From assembly GCA_038496675.1 (NCBI GenBank), contig CM076654.1, forward strand, positions 2,149,641 through 2,213,640: a stretch of 64,000 bases of DNA. The letters are read 5' to 3'. Of this stretch, positions 11,446 through 22,960 are shown piece by piece. Each line of letters opens with the position of its first letter. The stretch's first letter is position 1. A program made the translations under genes and the position numbers. The notes below the pieces were generated by a model that was given only the letters and a program-made list of their open reading frames with translations, was not told the DNA's origin and searched no databases. Origin of the DNA: Rachycentron canadum (lineage: Eukaryota > Chordata > Actinopteri > Carangiformes > Rachycentridae).

Positions 11446-12089
11446 TCTCCGTACTGACCATCAAATCAGTTCAGTTAACATATTCATTGAAGACTCCATG
11501 ACAACAAAGATGGTCTTATGTTACGTCCGCTGCCGTAGGGGCAGTATGTCAGAGGACATTCCTGTGGGTGGTGTCAGAAGGTTGGAAAAAATGACCTCCA
11601 TGGTTGTTCAGGTTGGTGTTTAAAGGTACGAAAAGCTGAATGAAGGTTAGCACCTTCTTCATAAATGTAATGCCTTGGCTTGTAGATGATTTGTTTTGAG
11701 CGTACATCACTTTTTTTTTTTCTCCCTTTAGTGATGAGTGTGCTTGCTGAATACTGTTGAGTCTCCAGGTTAGACAATACTACCTGCAATGTCATGGGGA
11801 GGAATTCATTAAAACCCCGCGAGTAGTTATTTGATTTATAGCAGGTCTTGGATCCCTTCCTTTTGAATTATAAAGTCTTGCAATTAACAGATTGAAAGGA
11901 CATTTAACCCTGTGTTGAGGGCGTGTGGGGAATTACAATGAGTGATGCTGAAGTTTAGAGGCAAGAAAGTTTAAAACATGGAGAAAAGCTTACCCAGTCG
12001 AAGGAGAGAAGTTCCCCACAGTGCTGTAGGACAGTAGGACAATAATTCAGTAAGTTATGGAAATGACTTCTATTGAGTACATTCCTTTG

Positions 12090-12330
12090 AAGAATACTGG
12101 GAAGATTATTAGTCTGCTTTAATTAGTATGCAAATGTATTTCTTTATGATCACTTTCCCTCTTTCTTCATTATATTTCATCTCTCTATTTATCCTTCAAG
12201 AAAGAGAAAGATTCAGTTCACTTTGTCTTGTGTTAGAGTGCTAATTTATTGCTCTGTAATTAATTTCAAATGCATTACCCATTAATCAGACACATCTGCA
12301 CAATTATGTGCTCAGAATTTTCTTCCCAGT
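12090..12330. promoter_or_regulatory. Candidate conserved non-coding element with octamer
   Basis: A homeodomain core CTTTAATTAG abuts a perfect POU octamer ATGCAAAT at 12128-12135. Further cores are TGTAATTAATTTC and CCCATTAATCAG. The block is free of simple repeats. Octamer plus TAATTA is typical of POU/homeobox enhancers in general, but conservation is untested. Confidence 0.35.
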
Positions 12331-12651
12331 GGCTGAACTTACCTGTTCGTTCAGCGATCGCACCCATTTACCGTCAAAGACGTTTCATTTGATGACCCGG
12401 AGGAGGTCAAAGAAGTATTTGAAGTGATCTTTTAGTTGATTTTCCACTTTTTTTTTGTGCTTCTAGAAATTGATTATCATCTCTCCCTCGCTCGCCCTTT
12501 GAAATCTGGGAACTCTGGGGGGAAAAAAAGCAGACGCGGCAAACAGAGAGTGAGCAGGATCATCAGTCACATGATGAGTAATAATACACTGTATTATCTA
12601 CAGTATAGTACTTGACTGATACTGTTGTAGTCACCTGCTTTTCTAAGATCC

Positions 12652-13020
12652 ATCTATTCATTCATCAGAATGGATGGATGGATGGATGGATGAATGTGTG
12701 ATTGAATGAATGAATGGATTAATGAATGAATAGTATAGATAAATCAATAACTGAATGAGTAGAATTGACACATCAATGAAAAGATGAATAGTTTAGATGG
12801 GTTAAGGAATGAAAAGAGGAATAAATAAATATAGTAGATGACTAAATGAACGAAAAAATAAAACAGATTAATCAATGAATAGAATTGACGAATAAATAGT
12901 ATAAATGAATAAATTAATAGAATAGATGAAAAAAGAATAAAATAGATGATTATGAATGATAATGAATGGGTTGAATAGACGAAGGAGTAGAGCAGGTGGA
13001 TGAATGAATGAAGGAGTGAA
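12652..13020. repeat. Degenerate (GGAT/GAAT)n tetranucleotide array
   Basis: Starts with a clean GGAT run at about 12670-12694 and decays into GAAT/GAAA/TAAT variants over 350 bases. Opposite-strand frames in this stretch are artefacts of the repeat. CATTCATTC just before the run is complementary to it and could pair. Confidence 0.85.
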
Positions 13021-14504
13021 AAGGCTTTGATTGGGACAAATAGCCACTGTCATGGTTAATTATACTGTGCTTCAGTCCAAAGGGTGGAAATGAAAGGATG
13101 TTGATCCACAACCATTGAATTAAACCTCTACAATCTCTACTTTCCTTATGTGTGTGTTGGAAAATGTGTGGAGAAAAAACAAAAACAAAACAATAATTCC
13201 CCATTTTAGTTGCTGTTTAGTAATTTTTTTTTATTGTAGTTAATAAATAATCCAAACTTAGTGTCACCAGACAACTGAACAAACTTCATTTAGCCTTCAA
13301 CTTGCCGTTGTATTCAGAAACATTAGTATGTAAAACTTGAATTCAGAGTATTTTGTCAAAGTCGATACTGTGTCAAGAAAAAAGTGCAGCTGTCTTGCAT
13401 CAGTAAATCCTCTGCAGTCACCAAATTTACACATTGAGCAACAGTTTAGAAACTTGTTGTTGCAACTGTGTTTTAATGTGTTTTTTTTTTTTTTTGGTGA
13501 AATAGTCAAAAAATAGATCCTGGAAATCAGAGGGTGGGGAAAAAAGTCACATTTACATCTGCAAGAGGAAGTTGTGACTTGGTACCTGTTTGGTTTTCAG
13601 TATTTTTTTTAAAGGTATTAACAGGTCCAGAACTGCTGGTGCCGTCTCCTGTTACCTACTGTGGGTGACACCTGCAGGAAGCCAGCAGAGAAAGCTGTTC
13701 ACCAGAGGGTTTCATCACTTTGCAGCTATAAGGTTTAACAGAGAGATCAGTCAGAACCTTAATCTCTCCATAGCCATCCATGCATGCCTTCCTCTCCACC
13801 TCTGTTCTTATTCAGATAATGTTTAATTCCCATAATCCACTGCCCTGGCTATGGTCTGAATTAATGTAAGCCCATAGACTTCACAGCTAAATGAAACAAG
13901 ACCCTATTGTTGTCACAACAACGTATATATATTACAGCAATGAGGGAGGGGGGTTGATTAAATCGCCTCCTTCCTGTGCACTGCTATCAAAGCTTTGTGT
14001 GTGTGTTTTTTTTTTTTTTTTTTTAATCATTGCTGACTAATAAGACCCTGCAGAGCGTACAGGGCTGCAATGAACATGATCACATTGTGGCAGATCACCT
14101 GCGCTAACCTTCTGTCTGGTTACAAGGCCTGTGATGTACAACGACTGGCTCAATCAAAGCAGCAGATTTGAATATCCACAAGACTTTCCAGTAACACCCT
14201 CCGTGTGAGATTTATACCCTCATTGAGAAAATTACATTCACTCCCTGTCCTCACTGTTTGGCATCCATTACAGTTCATTATTATCTTCTGAAGCCGTATA
14301 CAGCTCTGTAATAAAAAGGGGGTGAAAAAAAAAAAAAGAAAAGCAGAAGTTTGTGCCTAGATTGAAGCATAAATTGTCCCGTCCCTGCTGTTGCAAAACA
14401 CTGGGCCGTATCTAATTATTTTCTTTCTCCTCCTCAGTCCGTCTGTCTGTGACTCCAGACATGCTTTTTGACCAAAGCTGTGCAGCCTGACAATCATATT
14501 GGAC
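13021..14504. other. No gene seen; T-rich tracts
   Basis: Contains T15 at 13481-13495 and T19 at 14006-14024, otherwise unremarkable sequence. The 78-residue frame at 13590 shows no recognisable feature. Confidence 0.5.
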
Positions 14505-14670
14505 TTATTTTCAGCCATGCTAGCAGGGTGGCTCTAGACATGGCAGCGCTGCTCAGCCCATTATTCTATCCGTCCAAAACTGTGGTCCAGTGTGAACCAT
14601 CTCGACAATATTGGATGGGCTCCCATGACGTTTGGTACACACATCCATGGTCCTCACTTTATGACTTTCA
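14505..14670 (+). mobile_element. Fragment of a dispersed 'tttggtac' repeat (family I)
   Basis: 'cagccatgctagcagggtgg', 'atattggatgggctcccatg' and 'acgtttggtacacacatcca' match my recollection of a very common teleost interspersed repeat. Only one copy is in the window, so the call rests on memory of the family rather than internal comparison. Confidence 0.45.
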
Positions 14671-14725
14671 GTTCTATTAACTTGTCCTGCAGACGATCTC
14701 TCAATCTGAGGGAATTTAGTATATG

Positions 14726-15194
14726 AGCTGTGTCCCAGTTCAGGGGCCACATCCTACTGAAGATCACATCACAGCGACTCGTCTGAAGTGTCCAATTTTG
14801 AAGGTGGCCTTCTTTTACAGGGCAATAAAGGCGCCACTGGGTGGTGTGGCCTAGTTGTGGCCAAATCCTCCCGAGAGTCATTGCACACCGATAATGATGA
14901 CAATATGGCAGCAACTCAGACAGAAAGCCAGAGGATTACACTTTTAAATGTTCACTTCAATGGGTAACGATGTGACTGTTTGAGCTTCGTCCTGGCCGCA
15001 GCAGCTCGGGTTTCGAGTCTGACCCGAGGCCCTTTCCTGACTCGTACCCCGGCTCTCTCCCTCACTGTGAGAAAAGGGCCCTCAAACCTAATTGTTTTGC
15101 GCAAAAGTCACATGTTATCAAGGTTGCAACCTTCTCGTCTGCCTTCGCTCAGAACACGTCCGGATGTATGTGGCCCCTCAATTGGGACACATCT
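14726..15194. mobile_element. Family F MITE with terminal inverted repeats
   Basis: The left end at 14726-14752 ('gtgtcccagttcaggggcca') is matched by the reverse complement of the right end at 15168-15194 ('gtgtcccaattgaggggcca'), giving near-perfect 26-bp inverted repeats around about 470 bp. No transposase is encoded. A SINE-like segment interrupts the right half. No clear target-site duplication is visible, and the superfamily is undetermined (hAT-like is one possibility). Confidence 0.7.
14973..15068 (+). mobile_element. tRNA-derived SINE fragment inside family F
   Basis: 'gcagcagctcgggtttcgag' contains a B-box-like GGTTTCGAGTC at 15009-15019, followed by CCCGAGGCCCTTTCCTG and a CT-rich region as in teleost tRNA-SINEs. 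The A-box half is missing or decayed. It lies within the family F element, so it inserted later or was captured. Confidence 0.5.
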
Positions 15195-15263
15195 TTGGTC
15201 GTGCTTAAAGGCTAATAATAGTTAGCAGCATATACATGTAAACATACAGTCCTACTAAATCAG

Positions 15264-15291
15264 AATTTACATAATCATGATTATGTAAATT
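15264..15291. other. 28-bp perfect palindrome
   Basis: The half-site AATTTACATAATCA is followed at once by its exact reverse complement, so the sequence is two-fold symmetric with no spacer. Each half holds TTACATAA/TTATGTAA, the consensus bound by PAR-bZIP and NFIL3-type factors. It sits 70 bp beyond family F. Confidence 0.95.
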
Positions 15292-16200
15292 ACAAAATTG
15301 GGGACATAAGGGGGGTATTAAATATTAAATTAAAAAAATGTATTTTATATAAAATTCATCCAGTGTAATTTCAGCTGGATGAGTGAACTAAAATAACCCA
15401 CAAACAAAAATGCATCACTTCTCAGCTGTAGTTCAGATCAGAGAAAACAAACTCAAGGTGGGACGCACATGTACCTGCACACTGTTCCCAGGCCTAAACT
15501 CTACAAATATCCCTCCTCCTGCCTCTGGGCAGGACGGGGGGGGGGGGGGTCCAGATGTCAACATCTGTCTGAGGTGAATCTTCAGAATTGCTTATTTCCC
15601 TTTTCCAAATACAAGCAGGTGTCCAGGTTTGTCCCTTGAAGCAATCAGAAGACTGTTTTACAGTACAGTTTGTAGTTTTTTTTTTGTTTTTGTTTTTGTT
15701 TTGCCCCCCCCGAGTATGAAATCCTGAAGCTCTACGTCGTGATGAGATGGCAGGAAGAACACAGCTGCACTGTGTTTTTCTTTCTCTCTGTGTTTGTTAG
15801 TCATTTCAGTTGTTACCTTGGGTGAAGAGGGACATTAAAACAAATGTTTGGAGACGACAGTGGTAGCAGCTAGGCTAACAGCTGGGACAGTCATGGGAGC
15901 AGGTGATGCTGGGGCATGAGTGAGGGCTGATGCCCCCCCGCCAAACACACACACACTCACAGGCCCCCCCTCCGACGGGCTCGGTGAGGAGTCTTCATAA
16001 ATAATCTTCCAGCAATCTGCCTCTCCCTCCACTCTCTTATTAATTACTTTTACGGCCAAAATCAAACATCTGTCATGCTAGAATATACAAATTAATTATG
16101 CAGCTTCTTCCCATCAAGATCCATATAACACTGTTCCTCAGAGCCTCGCTGCCTTCAGAGGTAGCAGAAGTCAGACTCTTTATATCTTCTGTGTCTCCCT
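15292..16200. other. No gene seen; G14 run at 15536
   Basis: Low-complexity pieces only: a G run at 15536-15549, C runs near 15703 and 15934, and short T runs. The frame at 15835-16065 lacks protein-like features. Confidence 0.5.
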
Positions 16201-16201
16201 T

Positions 16202-16206
<5 letters not shown>

Positions 16207-16241
<35 letters not shown>

Positions 16242-16245
16242 TTTT
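16207..16245. repeat. (TA)n followed by poly(T)
   Basis: TA dinucleotides from 16207 to 16233 run directly into a T run ending at 16245. Confidence 0.95.
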
Positions 16246-16374
16246 AAAAGACCTGAGACTTGCCTCGAGAGAATTAAAAGACAATTTACTGTTGTTTCAC
16301 TTCGGCTTTTCAAATTCACTGTGCAGACAGATTTAAAGAGATTACCTGGATTCAGAGCTCAATATGATTATTAC

Positions 16375-16440
16375 TTTTTTAACCTTTATTTAGCCAGGGA
16401 AAGTCAGCTGAGCATTCCTGGGCTTGTACAGAAACAGCTT
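16375..16440 (-). mobile_element. Possible LINE-tail-derived fragment
   Basis: 'aacctttatttagccaggga' with downstream 'aagtcagctgagca' resembles the 'acctttatttaaccaggaaag' motif of fish retroelement ends read in reverse. Short and single-copy here. Confidence 0.35.
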
Positions 16441-17574
16441 TGATTAGATAACATTGTGCTTGAATCACATGTTGGAGGAAATGAATTGGAACATTTCTAG
16501 CTGCGTTGTATTGTGGGAACTGAAACTGTTACGTACAGGTTTTAGAGACCGGGTCTCCTGCTTAATGACTGTACATGTACAGAAAGATGATCTTGGAGGT
16601 CCAGGGGCCCACTGACAGAAGACAGCTGTCAGCCCATCCTCCAACCCGGCTCTGAGATGTCCTGGGACTCTGCCTGCTTCGTGGGTCAGGACCCCAGAGG
16701 GGAGGCACCATTTGGTACCAGTTACGGAGCGGCAGGGGGGCGCCGGTGCCTTCCTCCCTCCTTTCAGTCAAGGTAACGCTGGCCAGGCGGGTCCGGGCAG
16801 TTCCTGGCTGTCTGTCTGGCTGGCTGGTTGGCACAGGCAGGAGCTACCCATCATGCCACAGTGGTGAAGGGCCCGGTGACCTTGAGACAGGCCCGGGCCC
16901 CTCCCCCTCTCGCTGTGCCGCAGACTGCTTATGAGAGGATGGATGGAGGCGCATTTTCTACACCCCGTGACTGAACGATACATGTGCTGCATGAATGGAA
17001 CTCGCAGTGATGCATTTTTAACCTGCTTTTATTGTGGGACGGTCGACTGAGCTCACAGTTAAAGTGTTAGTGTGCGAGCAGTTTATCAGCAACACCCACA
17101 TGTAACAGTTCACACAGTCGAGAGGCATTTACACCAGGCAGGTTTGAAGAGACGTGTTTGCACTCTGGAGCCTTCCCTCCTTATGTTCGGTCTTACAGTC
17201 TTATATCCTAGAATAATACCTTTTTAAACACAGGTGACAGTGAAAAATAAGCCTCACCACGACTGCAAACGGTGACTCAGTCCTGTCAGGCCAGTGCTGT
17301 GTGTCAGAGAACATTATGCAACGTGTGCAAGGGTTTCTGGGTATATGGAGACATATTCTGACTCTTTATTAACAGTAGTAGTTACTCGGTGCTTTCCTCA
17401 TGTATTCTTCACTGGAATAACGACTAGAGCAGAGAGAGAAATGGCATAATTTGTGTTTATATTTGATTGACTCACAACTAAAAGACTCCAACAGACTCGC
17501 AGACATCTGCTTATGATGTTGTTATGCCAAACATTGTCTACCCAACACATCCGGCAGACAGAACAACAGAACCA

Positions 17575-17946
17575 ACCCTCTGGAGTTGTGTCTTTCCATG
17601 TTTTGCTGTATTATAGATCAAAGGCAGCGTTAGCATTAACAGCTGAAATGATGAAAGTTCAGTATCAAACTTCAAAATGTCTCCAGCTGTAGAAAGCAAC
17701 ACTAATGGTAACTCTTGCCTCAAGAAGTTGGGAAGCTAACCAGCTAGCTCACTTTCCAATAGCAACTCATTGTAGCCTCCAATCTGTCCTGAAGACATAG
17801 CCCTGCTCAGAGGGCATCTTATAACCTCTTGTCTTGTAAATGCAACAATGGCTGAAGCTCTCGTCAAGCTACAATCACCACCAACTGCTCTTGGTGAGAA
17901 AACACGTTCAGCAGCAGAGAAAAGTTACAAATATGCCCTTTGAAGT
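17575..17946 (+). mobile_element. Family D MITE, copy 2
   Basis: Shares 'gcgttagcattaacagctg', 'cagtatcaaacttca', 'gctaaccagctagctc' and 'aatggctgaagctct' with the other D copies. Its ends (about 17580 and 17930-17946) are diverged inverted repeats. Confidence 0.7.
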
Positions 17947-17968
17947 ACAGTTAGCTTGTCTGTCTGTG

Positions 17969-17990
17969 TTTTTTTTTTTTTTTTTTTTTT
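17969..17990. repeat. Poly(T) tract, 22 nt
   Basis: Uninterrupted T run immediately after family D copy 2. Confidence 0.96.
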
Positions 17991-18289
17991 AATGGAGCAT
18001 CAGTCAGAGACATTAGACTTCACTGTGTCCACTAGGCAGGGGGACCAGAAGTACACTAAAAGGTCCATAAGTATAGACTGTGCTGATGTTTAAGTAATGC
18101 AAGAGATGCCAGTGTTGCTTGATTCAACATTAATATGTAAGAACACAAAAACTCGACTTAGGGTTCACTTAGACCTTCCACGTCTGTGTCTGCTTTTCTG
18201 CTTTTATGAGGATGTGTGCAGACCCCTATGCAGACGTCTGCATCCAGCTCAACATTTGTGGCAGTGCAGATTGCACACAGATCAAGGTT

Positions 18290-18530
18290 TCCTTGAGACC
18301 CACCGAGACAACAAAGTCAAACTTCTGGCCCAGGTTCCACAGCCCGATATATTTCCACATCTGATGGATCCAGTATTGTAAGATTTTCCAGATTCCAGAT
18401 GTGAAAGTTGCACCTGACCGTCATGCGGCATATGGGCCAGACTTGGGCCACGAGACTGAAGTGCATACTTGGCCAGAAGAAAGACAAGCATGTGGCCCAA
18501 GTATAGGCCAGATGTACCTCACTGAAGGAA
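18290..18530 (-). mobile_element. Family C element, copy 2
   Basis: The reverse complement aligns with 6440-6735 through 'gacggtcaggtgcaactttc', 'cacatctggaa' and 'cctgggccagaagtttga', ending at 'gtctcggtgggtctc'. The frames at 18282-18568 are by-products. Confidence 0.62.
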
Positions 18531-18819
18531 TTCAACATGTTGGGGAAATGGTCAACTTTGGTTAACACAGGTATGAACTATGTTAAGTTTCAAAACAATC
18601 TGCTGTCGAGTGCAATGAAACTATTATGCATGGCAGCGCATCTTCAAGAAGACCCTGATAACTCCCATCATCTTCAAATACACCTGTATATATGAATATA
18701 CATATATCTACATACATATACTGTACAAAAGTATATGTACCTGCAGGTGATATGGAAATCTCTGCACACAAGCCTTGTCTTTCTCTTCATCAAACAAAAA
18801 ACCAAATTTACCAATCCAA

Positions 18820-19080
18820 ACAATTTATGACTGTTAAGCGTGGCAGCATATATTATGACAAACAACACATGCTCCATTATGCCAGCTGGTGTAATGATGT
18901 GGTAATGCCGGACTCATTAACTTCTGCTCACAGTTTATGGTGGCCTTTTATGACAGAATTAATTGATTCACACATGCATTAAAGCAAAAATAACTGGAAT
19001 GAAAATGCAGTTGGATGCTGGCCTCTAATCTGTCATAAACACTTCTGCTGGTAAAGCAGGGTGACATTATTCATGTAAAT
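18820..19080. promoter_or_regulatory. Candidate conserved non-coding element
   Basis: Repeat-free block with CCAGCTGG (E-box), GAATTAATTGATTC and ATTATTCATGTAAATG. Even composition and no homopolymers set it apart from its flanks. Untested for conservation. Confidence 0.32.
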
Positions 19081-20104
19081 GACTGATCATATACGCCGTA
19101 AACAACCCCGAACAGTTAGTTCTGTTTCTCAGAGAGCAGATACCACAGTGAAAAACCTTTTGACGACCATTAATTACTGCAGACCTGCTTTAAAAATATC
19201 CGACTTCCTTGAAATCTACCAATATAAATCTCATCTCCAAAACATTTTTGTCAGTAGTGACATCTTTAGTTCCAGTTGAGCTCTTTGTTTGTTGTTAAAC
19301 CATGTATGCTGATTAAATCTTTATTCATTATTGGTTCAAACGAGCCGTTAAATGGAGAGATTAATTTGAAAATTGTAATCACACAGCGTCAAGATGGAAG
19401 GATTAGACTCCACAGATTGTCTTCACACCACAGATCCTACAGTTGTAATAACTTCTCACCAGTTTCTCTACAATTGCTGCGTTACTTTTACACTTTGTTT
19501 ATCTGCTGCCTAGAAAAAAAAAAAAAAAAAAGACAATTACCAGATGTTTGAAATCTAGATTTGGAGATAGAAATTGGAGCTTCTGCTATGGGAATCAGGG
19601 GACATTTAAAGTGACATGAAAGGGGTTGTGAATGGTACTGATCTGTAGTCAGTGCATTACCTGCGCTAGTTTTCAGATTGGGTTGCTCCCAGTTTAGCGA
19701 AGGAGGTGCAAGAGAAGCTGAGGGTAGAGCTGATGTGGACAGGTGCAGAAAGAAATGTATTTTAGCCACTTAAATCATATTTGTTTAATTCGAGTTTAGT
19801 TTGAATATTTTCACCCTTTTATCTACTATTTGATAGAAGATACTACAGTTTGACTCTTTCAACTATTGTCTAACTATGCACAAGTGCAACTGTGATTCCG
19901 CTGTATTGCTCTGCAGGTCAGCAGTTTGAATCAGATAGAGCTAAGCGTATATATAGCATTGCTATAACAACAAATCTAAGGGTGGCCTAAGACTTTTGCA
20001 CAGTATTGTGTGTGTGTGTGTATATAATTTTGGCTGTCCCAGTCCACAGCACATGTCAAGTTATATTTAAAGACTTGAAATTGAGAGACCATTGAGGTTT
20101 ATAT
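19081..20104. other. No gene seen; A18 and (TG)n
   Basis: Contains A18 at 19514-19531 and a TG run near 20008-20021. Short frames at 19276-19769 include the homopolymer and are not credible genes. Confidence 0.5.
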
Positions 20105-20305
20105 ATTACATATTTATTTATATTAACTCATTAGGAAAAGGTTTACTAAGCCAATAAATGAGAAGTAGCGACATTTTCACATAGACTTCAATACAACTAC
20201 TGGAGTTTCCCCCTGATGTGCATTAGATAGAATCCAGATTTAAAGCCATTCAGCACTGGCTTCACTTCTCAGTTAAGGTCCACTTCTATACACAGTCTAT
20301 GCTCA
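20105..20305 (-). mobile_element. Family E repeat, copy 2 (diverged)
   Basis: Aligns with 3275-3495 via 'gaagtagcgacattttcaca', 'tagacttcaatacaac', 'cattagatagaat' and 'agtctatgct'. It lacks part of the middle. Confidence 0.62.
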
Positions 20306-20639
20306 TGTGAAAAGGGCTTTTGGGTTATTTGTTTCCTGTTTTTCAGTTAAATTGAAAAGAAAAGCTTTTCTTTCGATTGGTTTGTCGAACACAACCTCTG
20401 AGATCATTCATTGCAACAATGGCAGCATCATGTCTGATGTCTTCGCTGTGGTCAGGGTGCAGTTTAGATCTCTTTTTCTTGGAACGGCCCAATGAGGAAC
20501 CTCTAAGGAAAAAGGAGGATTTTCTTCCAGCATATGTGACAGTGAAAGTCTGACATTTAATCAAAGATAGAGCCTGTATCAAAAAAAAAAAAAAAAAATG
20601 AAGAAAGGGCTCAGGCTCTTGCCCCAGATGACTCGCTAC

Positions 20640-21075
20640 CCAGCTATTACCAACAATTTAAGCCATATGTTTAAGAATTTCCCCCGAATCTCCAAGATGA
20701 AATGAAGAAAGGATTTAGCTGGGAGATAATTTTCTGTGCCTTCGCTGTGATGAGGGTCACATCAAAGCGGTCCCAGCGCTCCATATTGAGGAAATGATTT
20801 TTATCTCTCTGCTTGGACTTAAAGGTAATGGTATACAAGCTGTCCTCCGCTTCAAACCCGTAATGAATTTTTTAATCCAAATCTCATTGTTATGAACCAT
20901 GCAATTACTTAGCCTGGGATAAATAATCCATCTTTTGAAGCTGGACAGATATTGGTTTTTTGTAAAGGACGCGCAATCAGTGGATTCAGCTGTTTCCTGT
21001 GGTCCTCATCAACAGATGGAGTTTGGTAATCCATCAACAAGGTGTCTCATCTGCGATTAGGTGACCTATGGATAC
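20640..21075. promoter_or_regulatory. Candidate conserved non-coding element
   Basis: A 430-bp non-repetitive block with GGGTCACATCAAAG, TTTAATCCAAATC, CATGCAATTACTTAG and GGGATAAATAATCC. No open frame spans it, so an exon is unlikely. It is preceded by A18 at 20581-20598. Confidence 0.35.
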
Positions 21076-21149
21076 AATATGTGAATTTAGACAATGTGAT
21101 TACAACTTACCTAACTCCACGTGCCAATGAAGAGGGATCGGGAAACCTT

Positions 21150-21340
21150 ACCTGATCGTCTGGATAGACACATCCGGCCTGTACTTGAGCCACATGATTG
21201 TGTTTCTTCTGGCCCAGTATACACCCCAGTCCAATGGCCCAGGTCTGGCCCATATACAGCATGATGGTTTGATGCAACTTCCAGATCTGAAATCGATTCC
21301 AGCTGTTATCCAGGAAAGCTGGATAACAGCTGGAATCTAG
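21150..21340 (+). mobile_element. Family C element, copy 3, ending in a hairpin
   Basis: Matches copy 1 through 'ggtctggcccatatacagca' and 'tatacaccc'. It breaks off at 21294 into a perfect 19-bp inverted repeat (21295-21313 and 21319-21337; arm starts GATTCCAGCTG) with a 5-nt loop. That hairpin is absent from the other two copies. Confidence 0.62.
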
Positions 21341-22659
21341 AGATTTAGATTTAGATTTATTTTTTTAATACCGTGTGATTTTGCCATAATATCATAAGGA
21401 CTTCACAAAGGACTTCTAGTTAATTTGATCATCATGTACAAAATGATATCATGAAATACAAATGTACTGTAGTTAATGCATTAGAAGAGGTTTGTTTTTT
21501 CACTCAAATGTGCTGAAAAAGTGCCTCCAAACAGAAAAAGGTGTGTCTGCGAAGAAGTTCGTTGTCATTTCACCGTGGAGGTAAAACAGACATGGAGACA
21601 CCGTGTCGCTGTCGCTCAGACGACAAGGAGTCTCGGCCACCGTGGCTCAAAAGCCGCTCAAGATTTCATGTCTGGGACAATCCTTGTCACAGCTTGTATC
21701 ACCTCACCGACAGATGTCAGCGAAATCAGCGACAGCCGATCATGCTGATCCCCCCCGTAATCATGTGCGATGATCCTGCCATGACACGGAGCTGTGGGAA
21801 ATATGTCCGTCAATACCGACGCCGCAGGCAGATGCACCAGCATACCCCTGGCCTTGCCTACCACCTGCCCCCCTGTGTCCCTCCCTCCTTCACCCTCCTC
21901 CTTCCTCCCTCTTTCCACGAGCTGCTGCCTTTTCTCTTGATCTCTCCATTAAGCCTCTCCCCTCCTGGTTACTCCACATTTAAATGCTTATGCGTTTCTC
22001 TTTGACCCCTTTGACCCACATGTTTCTCCTACAGTGTCATTTCTAGTGAACATGACATGACATGTTTTATGACAAACAGAACTGATGCATGTACAGTAGG
22101 ACGAGGTAAAAAGCAGTGAGGAGCTCAGCATTGTTGGTGTGTTTTTGCTTAGCTTGTGTTTTCGGCCAGGTCATGCATGTCATGATGCTCACAGAGGGCT
22201 GCACAGCTGCTGTCCCTGACCAGCCCTTCCTCCCCATTGCCAGAGTTGCAGCTCTGTGGAGAGAAAAAAAAAAAAAAAAAAAAAAAGGCCACTGCACAAC
22301 TACAGCCTCGCTAAAACAGAATGTGGCATATGCTCAACTAAGGAAGCGGCATCAAACATTGTTGCAGAGCTCAGCTCTATGTGGCTCCTCTCCATGACGG
22401 CCCTGCGAGGCAAAAGGTTTCCAAACGATTTCACGTTTTCATGTTGAAACCTTGCAAAAAAAAAAAAAAAAGAAAAAAGAAAAAAGAGGGGGGGGGGGGG
22501 GGAACAGGGGAGCTTTGCATATTCACACATGCCGCGGGCTAACACGGTTGCTGCTAGCATCTGTATTTCCAGCAAAACCTTGACAAAGGTCACAAACAAT
22601 TTGCCGGATCCTGTTATTAAGAGAGCTTAGATAAAAAAAAAACAAACAAAAAAAAACAA
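21341..22659. other. No gene seen; homopurine tracts
   Basis: Moderately GC-rich at 21520-21990, where a 154-residue open frame has no recognisable domain. A23 lies at 22264-22286. Confidence 0.45.
22456..22504. repeat. 49-nt homopurine tract ending in G15
   Basis: A16 followed by A-rich purines and then G15 at 22488-22502, with no pyrimidine between 22456 and 22504. Confidence 0.95.
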
Positions 22660-22960
22660 AAACTGATGATCACTTTGCCCAGCAGCTAGCTTCATCATCT
22701 GTAGCCATTCTAACATATGCTTGCAAGATAATAAAAAATGTGGCATTAAACATGGCGGCATATTGAATTTTGTTCCAGGCTACATATAGCGAGTCAATCC
22801 TTCCCTCTGGAAACCTATTTAATATAAGGCAGTTAATGCCACCAGTCATGAGAATGTTTCTTGCATAATATAATTTATTGTAGGTAGAGGTCCATAAATC
22901 GGAGGCATTGTAAAATATTTCCATTATGTGGGGAATGTCAGTGGGTTATAAAGTCTTTAT
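22660..22960. promoter_or_regulatory. Candidate conserved non-coding element
   Basis: Even, non-repetitive sequence with 'gatgatcactttgcccagc', 'taatataaggcagttaatgc' and 'ataatataatttattgtagg'. An 84-residue minus-strand frame crosses it but has no protein-like features. Among the better texture-based candidates. Confidence 0.36.

Noticed and set aside
21541..22005. 154-codon plus-strand open frame
   Set aside because: Moderate GC raises frame length by chance. The proline/leucine-rich tail comes from CCTCC-rich DNA, and no family is recognised.
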